From Sulfuricurvum sp. (GTDB taxonomy: Bacteria; Campylobacterota; Campylobacteria; Campylobacterales; Sulfurimonadaceae), in NCBI GenBank assembly GCA_024635855.1, contig JAGXHZ010000039.1, positions 1 through 12,593 on the forward strand: a DNA stretch of 12,593 nucleotides, in the 5' to 3' direction. Below are positions 1 to 5,368 of this stretch, in pieces. Under the pieces are notes generated by a model, which saw only the letters and a list, made by a program, of their open reading frames with translations, was not told the DNA's origin and did no database searches. Both the position numbers and the translations under genes were made by a program. How positions within the stretch are numbered: position 1 is the first letter of the stretch; every line of letters begins with the position of its first letter.

Positions 1-228
1 ATCCAGTGGGGAGCGGATGGAATAATACGCCCACGTACCGCAACGATCCACCCGTAAAAAACCGCCGTCTTTGAGGATTTTCAAATGACGCGAAAGACGC
101 GATTGGATCATCCCGAAACTTTCTTGCAAATCACAGACGCACAGAGCGCCGTGTGTATCCAAAAATGCCAAGAGCTTGATACGTGTTTCATCATTCAGTG
201 CCGATACAGTTTCTAAAAAAACATCCAT
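1..228 (-). CDS. arsR: ArsR-family metalloregulator, C-terminus beyond window edge
   Basis: This is a winged-helix transcriptional repressor of the ArsR/SmtB family; 76 residues are visible and the C-terminus lies outside the window. The start ATG is at 228-226, preceded by a strong ribosome site (CGGAGGTAAA, 240-231). The arsenite-type signature is seen as ALCVCDL at residues 28-34, with Cys30 and Cys32 next to the DNA-binding region. The recognition helix lies in SRLSRHLKIL (43-52) and the wing follows (GGFLRVDRCGTWAYYSI, 55-71). In the family, such repressors leave DNA when As(III) or Sb(III) binds the Cys pair. E. coli plasmid R773 ArsR has a third Cys three residues after the second; here that position is Gln35. 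The gene is divergent from arsB, with an operator-like palindrome between them, so autoregulation plus control of arsB is the natural reading. The family and the arsenic specificity are well supported; the inducer is inferred. Confidence 0.9.
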   Translation of the reverse strand, partial: MDVFLETVSALNDETRIKLLAFLDTHGALCVCDLQESFGMIQSRLSRHLKILKDGGFLRVDRCGTWAYYSIRSPLD

Positions 229-249
229 CTTTTACCTCCGATTTGTGAA

Positions 250-278
250 AGTGTAACGAAATAAAAATAATATATCAA
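250..278 (-). promoter_or_regulatory. Candidate arsR promoter
   Basis: On the minus strand, TTGATA (278-273) and TACACT (255-250) are separated by 17 bp, a good sigma-70 spacing. The predicted start falls about 15 nt upstream of the arsR ATG. The -35 box overlaps the ATCAA-N6-TTGAT palindrome, so ArsR bound there would block its own promoter. This is a prediction from sequence only. Confidence 0.45.
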
Positions 279-289
279 GATATATTGAT
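274..289. promoter_or_regulatory. Putative ArsR operator, ATCAA-N6-TTGAT
   Basis: A perfect inverted repeat with 5-bp arms (274-278 and 285-289) and a 6-bp spacer lies in the arsR-arsB intergenic region. The spacing and AT-rich symmetry fit ArsR/SmtB-type operators. It overlaps the candidate arsR -35 box and lies where the arsB -35 would be, so one bound dimer could shut both promoters. The assignment is inferred from position and symmetry. Confidence 0.55.
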
Positions 290-296
290 GTTATGG

Positions 297-302
297 TACA
301 AT
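297..302 (+). promoter_or_regulatory. Candidate -10 box of the arsB promoter
   Basis: TACAAT lies 8 bp downstream of the putative ArsR operator and about 95 bp upstream of the arsB ATG. No good -35 is present (ATCAAG at 274-279 sits at the 17-bp position), which is common in Campylobacterota promoters. If used, the transcript would start near 309 and both REP-like hairpins would lie in the arsB 5' leader. Confidence 0.4.
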
Positions 303-314
303 TCTGCCATTATT

Positions 315-389
315 TCATTCCGTGCCACGACACGGAATCCAGTATTCTCAAATGTAAAAGATGGATCCCGTATCAAGTACGGGATGACA
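315..389. repeat. REP-like inverted doublet (two hairpins) in the arsB leader
   Basis: Two related palindromic units face each other. Unit 1 (315-342) has an 8-bp perfect stem, ATTCCGTG (317-324) with CACGGAAT (331-338), and a 6-nt loop. Unit 2 (361-389) has an 8-bp perfect stem, ATCCCGTA (365-372) with TACGGGAT (378-385), and a 5-nt loop. Read in opposite orientations, both follow the pattern TCAT-Y-CCGT...CGGRATCCA, so they are inverted copies of one family separated by 18 nt. This resembles REP/BIME (REPIN) doublets, and the TCATTCC...GGAATCCA style seen dispersed in many bacterial genomes. No transposase is nearby. The doublet lies between the ars operator and the arsB start, so it may also act as leader structure. 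Family membership is inferred, because a genome search is needed to show copy number. Confidence 0.6.
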
Positions 390-404
390 AATGAAGGAAA
401 AAAT

Positions 405-1658
405 ATGATTTTAGCAAGTGCAATTTTTTTAGTGACACTGATTTTTGTCATTTGGCAACCGCGCGGATTGCAAATCGGTACCACGGCGGTAGTGGGTGCG
501 ATTGTCGCTGTGGTTCTAGGTGTAGTAAGTATAGGGGATGTATGGACGGTTACTTCCATCGTTTGGGATGCAACACTGGCGTTTATCGGGATCATCCTTC
601 TCTCCATGGTACTGGATGAAATCGGTTTCTTTGAATGGGCAGCATTGAAAATGGCGCGTCTCTCTGGCGGTAACGGTCACTTGATGTTTATTTATATCTT
701 GATTCTCGGAGCATTGGTATCGGCTTTTTTCGCCAACGACGGTGCGGCATTGATCCTAACACCGATTGTGTTAGCGAAAATGAAATATCTAAAGATGAAT
801 CCTCTCTCCATGTTCGCCTTTTTGATGGCGGGCGGATTTATCGGGGACAGTGCTTCCAATCCGCTCGTAATCTCAAACCTTACCAACATCGTAACAGCGG
901 GTTATTTTCACATTGGATTTTGGGAATATGCTAAAACGATGTTTCTCCCCAATTTTCTCAGTATACTCGCATCGATTGCCGTATTATGGATTTATTTTCG
1001 CAAAGATATTCCGACCAGCATCGACATTACGCAACTGGCATCTCCTGAGTCAGCGATTAAAAACATGACGATGTTCCGCCTCAGCTGGTGGTTCTTGGGT
1101 CTCTTGATGATAGGTTATTTTATCGGGGATGCGTACCATCTACCGATCTCGGTATTCGCTCTGGGCGGTGCATTGGTCTTTTTAGCCATCGCAACCTACT
1201 TTAAAGCAACAAAACCCATTATGACCATCAAAGCCGCCCCGTGGCAGGTGGTGTGGTTTAGCATCGGACTTTATGTCGTTGTTTATGGTCTGAAAAACGG
1301 CGGATTAACAACCTATCTTGCTGGATTGATTATAGAGTTACAAAGTATGGGAAATGTCTATGCCGTAATCGGAACAGGCTTCTTATCCGCAATCTTAAGC
1401 TCAATAATGAACAATATGCCTACCATCATGATTATGGATATCGCCATTGCAGAGGCAGGAAATAATGCTTTAGCCTATGCCAATATCATCGGATGTAATT
1501 TGGGACCAAAAATGACCCCAATCGGATCGCTCGCAACGTTGCTATGGCTTCATGTTTTGGCACAAAAAGGGGTCAAGATCGGATGGGGCGAATATATGAA
1601 AGTAGGGCTGGTGATTACTCCGCCAGTTTTACTTGTTGCATTAATGGGATTATTATAA
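405..1658 (+). CDS. arsB: Arsenite/antimonite efflux pump ArsB
   Basis: This is an inner-membrane arsenical pump of the ArsB (ion transporter superfamily) type that extrudes As(III) or Sb(III), driven by the proton gradient or by a partner ArsA ATPase. No ArsA is visible here. The 417-residue protein matches the usual length (E. coli ArsB is about 429) and is hydrophobic throughout, with roughly 11-12 membrane segments. Family hallmarks are FFANDGAALILTPIV in the first half, YFRKDIP mid-protein, and SSIMNNMPT followed by GPKMTPIGSLATLLWLHVL near the end. I chose the ATG at 405 (MILASAIF...) because it matches the ArsB N-terminus and has an AAGGA-like site just upstream. An in-frame ATG at 285 would add 40 residues translated through the REP-like hairpins and is very unlikely. 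The gene is followed by a hairpin terminator. Function is well supported; ArsR control is inferred from the divergent layout. Confidence 0.95.
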   Translation: MILASAIFLVTLIFVIWQPRGLQIGTTAVVGAIVAVVLGVVSIGDVWTVTSIVWDATLAFIGIILLSMVLDEIGFFEWAALKMARLSGGNGHLMFIYILILGALVSAFFANDGAALILTPIVLAKMKYLKMNPLSMFAFLMAGGFIGDSASNPLVISNLTNIVTAGYFHIGFWEYAKTMFLPNFLSILASIAVLWIYFRKDIPTSIDITQLASPESAIKNMTMFRLSWWFLGLLMIGYFIGDAYHLPISVFALGGALVFLAIATYFKATKPIMTIKAAPWQVVWFSIGLYVVVYGLKNGGLTTYLAGLIIELQSMGNVYAVIGTGFLSAILSSIMNNMPTIMIMDIAIAEAGNNALAYANIIGCNLGPKMTPIGSLATLLWLHVLAQKGVKIGWGEYMKVGLVITPPVLLVALMGLL

Positions 1659-1664
1659 AGCTTT

Positions 1665-1691
1665 AGAGGCAGAACTATTTGCCTCTGTTTT
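1665..1691 (+). terminator. Rho-independent-type terminator after arsB
   Basis: A 7-bp perfect stem, AGAGGCA (1665-1671) with TGCCTCT (1680-1686), encloses an 8-nt loop and is followed by GTTTTA. It begins 6 nt after the arsB stop codon. It also lies beyond the 3' end of the convergent cyclase gene, where it could act weakly in the other direction. Confidence 0.7.
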
Positions 1692-1726
1692 AGTCCGATC
1701 TCTTTTTCCTTTGAGTCTTGGAATCA

Positions 1727-3115
1727 TTAAGTGGAAAATACATGATAATGCTCTTGTGTATTGTGCTTGGCGTGATACATAGCTTCATCAGCACATTTTA
1801 ACAACTCTGATCTTTCAGTACCGTGCTCTGGGTACATGGCTATACCTATACTAAGTGAAGGGTGCAGTGTGTGCTCTCCAATTTGAATAATTTGCTGTGA
1901 TTTTTCCATAAGATGCTGAGCAATCCGAACGGCTTCATTGCTATTGGAAATAGTTGCAAGAATCACGACAAACTCATCTCCACCTACGCGTGCAACGAAA
2001 TCCTCGGATCGTATTCCCTCTTTTAAAGAATTAGCAACGGTTTGGAGTAAAAAATCACCTGTATCATGTCCCATCGTGTCGTTAACCTCTTTAAAATGGT
2101 TAAGATCGATAAAAAATAAAGCAAACTTTTGCTGCGTATACTGTGCACGAAGAAGTGTCTGATCAAATTTTTGTTCGAAATAGAGACGATTAGGAAGTCC
2201 TGTTAATGTATCACGATGCGCATGATCATAAAGCTGCTGTTCATATGCCTTTTGCATGCTGATATCGGTAAGTATAGAAACATAACGGATCAATTTATTA
2301 TTCTCATCATACACAGCGGAAATGCTTTGTAATGAAGGATAAATCTTACCATTTTTATGTTTGTTCCATATTTCACCATGCCATGTGCCCGTAGCTTCAA
2401 TCTCCTCAAACATCTTTTTGTAAAACAACGAATCGTGACGCCCAGATTTAAGAAAACTTGGAGTATGTCCTAACACTTCAACAAAAGAATACCCAGTGAC
2501 CATTGTAAATGCTTGGTTGGCTTTAATAATTCTTTTCTTATTATCGGTGATAAATATGGCTTCTTGTGAATTTTCAAAAACAATAGATGAAAGCATCAGT
2601 TCAGCTTCTCGTTTTTTAAAATCACTTATATCCTCAATGCTTAGCCATATATAATTAGCATTTTTCATCGTTACCAATTCACCCGACAGCCTGATTGGAA
2701 TCAGCTCTCCAGCACTATTGATACAACAGCTTTCGTATGTGGCAAGCGAACCGGTTTGAATCAGTCTCATTAGCTGCTTTTTTTCTTTTTCAATGTATTT
2801 TTCAGCAATCAAATCAAGAAAATTAAACGTCAAAATTTGTTCAAGAGTTCGTCCAACAATTTTTAGAAATGCTTGGTTTGCATCAATAATTTGTCCATCG
2901 TTTGTACATAGCACTAACCCACTCGATGACTTCGAAATAAGTAAACGGTTGAATTGTCGAGAATCTTCGATCTCACGGACCAGAGGATTGACAAAAAACC
3001 AAAAAAAGACACTGCTTATTATGGCTAAAAAAAGAGTAAATAAGAAGGAGTAGCATGCCGCCTTGATATAGGGAGCCCGAATTTCATCAAGATCTATTTT
3101 GCGACTAATCCCCAT
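1727..3115 (-). CDS. C-terminal fragment: TM-PAS-PAS-GGDEF (probable diguanylate cyclase)
   Basis: This is the downstream frame of the split sensor cyclase, 462 residues if started at the ATG at 3115. Visible parts are one membrane helix (about 20-42), PAS 1 (about 54-167), PAS 2 (about 176-289, ending in ISMQKAYEQQL), and GGDEF (about 298-460). Catalytic features look intact: D337 in FFIDLNHF, N345 and D346 of NDTMGHDTGD, GGDEF at 378-382, and the RxxD inhibition site at 369-372. The ATG at 3115 lies inside the upstream frame, has no convincing ribosome site, and its first six residues (MGISRK) do not resemble the family, whereas residue 7 onward does. It could still be made by translational coupling, giving a membrane-anchored cyclase lacking its sensor. 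I list it separately because its coding content is intact even if its start is not genuine. Confidence 0.75.
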   Translation of the reverse strand: MGISRKIDLDEIRAPYIKAACYSFLFTLFLAIISSVFFWFFVNPLVREIEDSRQFNRLLISKSSSGLVLCTNDGQIIDANQAFLKIVGRTLEQILTFNFLDLIAEKYIEKEKKQLMRLIQTGSLATYESCCINSAGELIPIRLSGELVTMKNANYIWLSIEDISDFKKREAELMLSSIVFENSQEAIFITDNKKRIIKANQAFTMVTGYSFVEVLGHTPSFLKSGRHDSLFYKKMFEEIEATGTWHGEIWNKHKNGKIYPSLQSISAVYDENNKLIRYVSILTDISMQKAYEQQLYDHAHRDTLTGLPNRLYFEQKFDQTLLRAQYTQQKFALFFIDLNHFKEVNDTMGHDTGDFLLQTVANSLKEGIRSEDFVARVGGDEFVVILATISNSNEAVRIAQHLMEKSQQIIQIGEHTLHPSLSIGIAMYPEHGTERSELLKCADEAMYHAKHNTQEHYHVFST

Positions 3116-3660
3116 CTAAGAGCAGGCATAGGTTTGTAGGCGGCAAGAACGAGAACTCCACGATAATCCAACAAAACATCGGTACCTTTTTGCCCGCTTA
3201 ACGCTCGGCGCATAGGTTCGCCATCGGCTGATCCCCAAGGAATGGATAGCTGATTTTTTTCATCAAAATAGCGTTGCTTTAGAATATATCCGATGGAGTC
3301 GTTATTACGTTGACCCAACGTGAATTCTCCGGTTTGCCCAATTGTTCCATAAGCAGGGTATTTTGTATTTATTTGTCGGATAAATTTTGCGGCAACTGTG
3401 CGTATCTCGGTATCTGAAAAATGAGCATGATGCTCCATATAAGCTTTATGTGCAACAATATCGATCATGACACTTTGCGTTTCAACTAAATCCATTAGTC
3501 GACTTTTTTGATGCTCAAATCCGATATTGTAGAGTAATCCGATCGATACACTTGCCACAATAAGCATATTAACAGCCAGTAGCGCAATGAGGTAGTAGGG
3601 GGTATGTTCGATTTTATGACTGGTAAAAGAATGGATAAGATATGACTTAAGACTTTTCAT
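3094..3660 (-). CDS. N-terminal fragment: membrane-anchored Cache-like sensor domain
   Basis: This is the upstream frame of the split sensor cyclase, 188 residues, ending early at a TAG (3096-3094). It has a short cytoplasmic N-terminus, one membrane helix (about 21-45) and an extracytoplasmic domain. The domain carries the recognisable stretch GQTGEFTLGQR (108-118), EPMRRALSGQKGT (148-160) and LDYRGVLVLAAYKP (164-177), typical of Cache-like input domains upstream of membrane histidine kinases and cyclases. The second membrane helix needed to return to the cytoplasm is encoded only in the next frame. The start at 3660 is the only in-frame ATG near the beginning; an in-frame TAA sits directly before it. 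The AAGAAGGG ribosome-like site is about 13 nt away, so initiation may be weak. On its own it would be a non-signalling stub. The ligand is unknown. Confidence 0.7.
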   Translation of the reverse strand: MKSLKSYLIHSFTSHKIEHTPYYLIALLAVNMLIVASVSIGLLYNIGFEHQKSRLMDLVETQSVMIDIVAHKAYMEHHAHFSDTEIRTVAAKFIRQINTKYPAYGTIGQTGEFTLGQRNNDSIGYILKQRYFDEKNQLSIPWGSADGEPMRRALSGQKGTDVLLDYRGVLVLAAYKPMPALRWGLVAK

Positions 3661-3786
3661 TTATAAAGTACACCCTTCTTAGCTAAAATTAATGCTAATT
3701 TACACGAGCATATCCGATCAGCATCGTGTCCTCTTTTCTTTTTAAAACTCATAAAAAGTGTCGTATATTTGGAATTAAATTCAAGA

Positions 3787-3807
3787 ATAATATTTACGAA
3801 ATATTAT
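3787..3807. promoter_or_regulatory. Perfect AT-rich inverted repeat, 9-3-9
   Basis: ATAATATTT (3787-3795) and AAATATTAT (3799-3807) are perfect inverted arms around ACG. It lies mid-way between the divergent cyclase genes. It shares the half-site string ATAATAT with the palindrome at 3927-3946, about 140 bp away. It could be a dimeric repressor or activator site; no regulator is encoded nearby, so this is inference. Confidence 0.35.
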
Positions 3808-3926
3808 ATCCTTATTTTAGGCTGTGGAATCAATTAAATAAAGTTACTTATTGATACACATAAAATGGAATAATGTTGTTAAAAAGTTAAAATTTGAATA
3901 TCACTAATTATTATGATGGATATCGA

Positions 3927-3946
3927 GTATATTATTAATAATATAC
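3927..3946. promoter_or_regulatory. Perfect 20-bp palindrome before the CZB-GGDEF gene
   Basis: GTATATTATTAATAATATAC is fully self-complementary and ends 14 nt before the AGGAGAGG ribosome site of the gene at 3975. It contains -10-like strings (TATATT, TATTAT), so it may be a promoter core with an overlapping operator. If the -10 is here, the leader would be only about 30 nt. Regulatory function is inferred from symmetry and position. Confidence 0.45.
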
Positions 3947-3974
3947 AGTCTAGAAATAAAAGGAGAGGTTTTTG

Positions 3975-5255
3975 ATGTATAACATGGAAAACTATTTTGA
4001 CGACATTCGTGAATGTGTGTACGATTCTACTATTAATATAGAAAGTTTACAGTTTAATGCAACCAACGACTACCTCTATACCTACGCAATTGCAGAAGAG
4101 AAAAAACTTCTCTTATCCCTTCTCCTCTCCACTTCGGAGGAGGAAATTGAAAAAAAGACGAAGGAACTCGTCCATTTCACGATCGAAAATGATATTTCGT
4201 ATATTTTTCTCTACAGTGAACTTATTACCATCGCCCGCAGACTTATAGGCAATCTCGCAGAAAAGAAAAATTGTGACGATATTCATGAGATAAACCATTT
4301 TTTTATCGTTCATGAGGATCGGATCACCGATCTTTATTTGAAAAAATTTTTAAATCAGCTTACCCTTAAAAATGAACTCCGTCTCTCTCATATCGCACTG
4401 ATGCCGGATAAAAAATTTATGGTACATTATGAGAGTCACATTCGATGGATACTCAACCTTATCGTTTATATCCAACAAAATGAATCGGGTGATGACTATC
4501 CGGAACTCAATCCAAACCATTGTGAATTCGGTCAATGGATGCACAGTGCTTCTACCTCTTATCTTCTGACGACGGCACACTTTAAAATTATCGAAAAACT
4601 TCACATGAATCTCCATGATCTTGCTGCCAATGTCATCAACTATTGCAAGTCTAAAACCTTTCGCCCTGCAACACTCATCCATCTGATGCAAAAAATCGAT
4701 TATTATTCGTTGGAGATTGGAAATGAGATCGCTTTCCTGAATGAAATCGAAGAGAGTGCCAAAGACCCGCTTACCCATCTCTTGACTCGACGTCTTTTTA
4801 ATAAAATCATTTTGAACAAACTGGATATCTCTAAAGCAACCGGAAGAGAGTTCGCTTTGATGATGTGTGATCTGGATCATTTTAAAGCCGTGAACGATAC
4901 TTATGGACATACGGTCGGGGATGTCGTATTGAAACATTTTTCAAGCTTGCTGGAGCAAACCCTCCGTAAATCAGATTATATTTTCCGTTTTGGCGGTGAG
5001 GAATTTATGATACTTTTGCCGGTAACGGATAAAGAAGAAGCTTTGATTCTCGCCCAAAAAGTGTGTGACGCAGCCGCCATGAGTGAAGTTAAAATTGATA
5101 ATGTTGCGATCCATTATACAGTCAGTATCGGAACCCTGACCATTCTCGCAGATAATACGGTTTCGATTAATCAAGAGAGAGTCGACCGTTATATCACGCA
5201 AGTCGATGAAAAACTCTATTTAGCCAAAGAACGTGGCCGAAACCGCGTTGAATAG
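3975..5255 (+). CDS. CZB-GGDEF diguanylate cyclase with extra N-terminal helical region
   Basis: This is a predicted cytoplasmic c-di-GMP synthase of 426 residues. Residues ~1-140 are a helix-rich region I do not recognise. Residues ~150-215 match the zinc-binding CZB module: H155 in HIRW, C183 in HCEFGQW, and H210 and H214 in LHMNLH. The C-to-His spacing (27, then 4) equals that of E. coli DgcZ (C52, H79, H83). The GGDEF domain (about 262-426) has D299 in CDLDHF, NDTYGH, the active variant GGEEF at 340-344, and an RxxD inhibition site, RKSD at 331-334. In DgcZ, zinc bound by CZB inhibits the cyclase, so zinc control is a reasonable inference. DgcZ is about 296 residues and lacks the N-terminal region seen here. 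The ATG at 3975 is preferred over the TTG at 3972 and is served by AGGAGAGG (3961-3968). Confidence 0.88.
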   Translation: MYNMENYFDDIRECVYDSTINIESLQFNATNDYLYTYAIAEEKKLLLSLLLSTSEEEIEKKTKELVHFTIENDISYIFLYSELITIARRLIGNLAEKKNCDDIHEINHFFIVHEDRITDLYLKKFLNQLTLKNELRLSHIALMPDKKFMVHYESHIRWILNLIVYIQQNESGDDYPELNPNHCEFGQWMHSASTSYLLTTAHFKIIEKLHMNLHDLAANVINYCKSKTFRPATLIHLMQKIDYYSLEIGNEIAFLNEIEESAKDPLTHLLTRRLFNKIILNKLDISKATGREFALMMCDLDHFKAVNDTYGHTVGDVVLKHFSSLLEQTLRKSDYIFRFGGEEFMILLPVTDKEEALILAQKVCDAAAMSEVKIDNVAIHYTVSIGTLTILADNTVSINQERVDRYITQVDEKLYLAKERGRNRVE

Positions 5256-5299
5256 ATAGAACTTTATACCAAAGAAGAATATTAATTTAGCCTAAAAGG

Positions 5300-5315
5300 A
5301 TTGACTTCGATCAAT
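5300..5315. promoter_or_regulatory. Inverted repeat ATTGA-N6-TCAAT upstream of the efflux operon
   Basis: Perfect 5-bp arms lie at 5300-5304 and 5311-5315, about 20 bp upstream of the -10 box of the efflux operon. This position suits an operator or activator site. Short arms like these arise by chance fairly often in AT-rich DNA, and no regulator gene is adjacent. Confidence 0.25.
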
Positions 5316-5335
5316 AACAGAGTTTTATTTTGTGA

Positions 5336-5341
5336 TATAAT
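5336..5341 (+). promoter_or_regulatory. -10 box of the efflux operon promoter
   Basis: A consensus TATAAT preceded by TGTGA sits 27 bp upstream of the first gene of the operon. No -35 is found at normal spacing (TTGACT at 5301-5306 is 29 bp away), in line with Campylobacterota promoters that rely on the -10 region. The ribosome site GAGAGGA follows at 5357-5363. Confidence 0.55.
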
Positions 5342-5368
5342 TTAGATAATTATCACGAGAGGAATTGT

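Larger units (their letters stand above)
1727..3660 (-). pseudogene. Membrane sensor PAS-PAS-GGDEF diguanylate cyclase, split by a one-base frameshift
   Basis: Two overlapping reading frames together encode one protein of about 644 residues. The first (3660-3094, 188 residues) has a membrane helix (residues ~21-45) and an extracytoplasmic Cache-like sensor region ending ALRWGLVAK, then a TAG. The second frame (to 1727) continues at once with IDLDEIRAPYI, the expected continuation of WGLVAKIDL in this sensor family. It then has a second membrane helix, two PAS domains, and a GGDEF domain with an intact GGDEF motif, the metal-binding Asp of FFIDLNHF, and an RxxD product-inhibition site (RSED) five residues before GGDEF. 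Restoring the frame needs one extra A in the AAAA run (plus-strand TTTT, 3097-3100). The enzyme would make c-di-GMP from two GTP in response to a periplasmic signal. The lesion could be a real mutation, an assembly error, or a tolerated shift. No EAL domain is present. Confidence 0.8.
3661..3974. other. AT-rich divergent intergenic region between the two cyclase loci
   Basis: This 314-bp region has no convincing open reading frame. It must hold the promoters for both flanking genes. I see two perfect AT-rich palindromes (3787-3807 and 3927-3946, listed separately) and a shorter TTAGC-N10-GCTAA inverted repeat (3679-3698) just upstream of the minus-strand gene. Because it is so AT-rich, individual -10 calls are not reliable. 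No tRNA-like or terminator-like structure was recognised. Confidence 0.6.

Noticed and set aside
315..389. CRISPR repeats or an intact MITE with a transposase
   Set aside because: There are only two units, inverted relative to each other, with no spacer array, no cas genes and no transposase or target-site duplication.
3094..3100. Programmed -1 ribosomal frameshifting at the AAAA run
   Set aside because: The slip would restore the frame, but there is no canonical X-XXY-YYZ heptamer (the context is C-GCA-AAA) and no obvious downstream pseudoknot, so a simple indel or sequencing error is more likely.
4350..4937. A 195-codon open frame on the minus strand within the CZB-GGDEF gene
   Set aside because: It lies wholly inside a gene with clear domain motifs in the other direction, has no ribosome site and no recognisable family features; it is a coding shadow.
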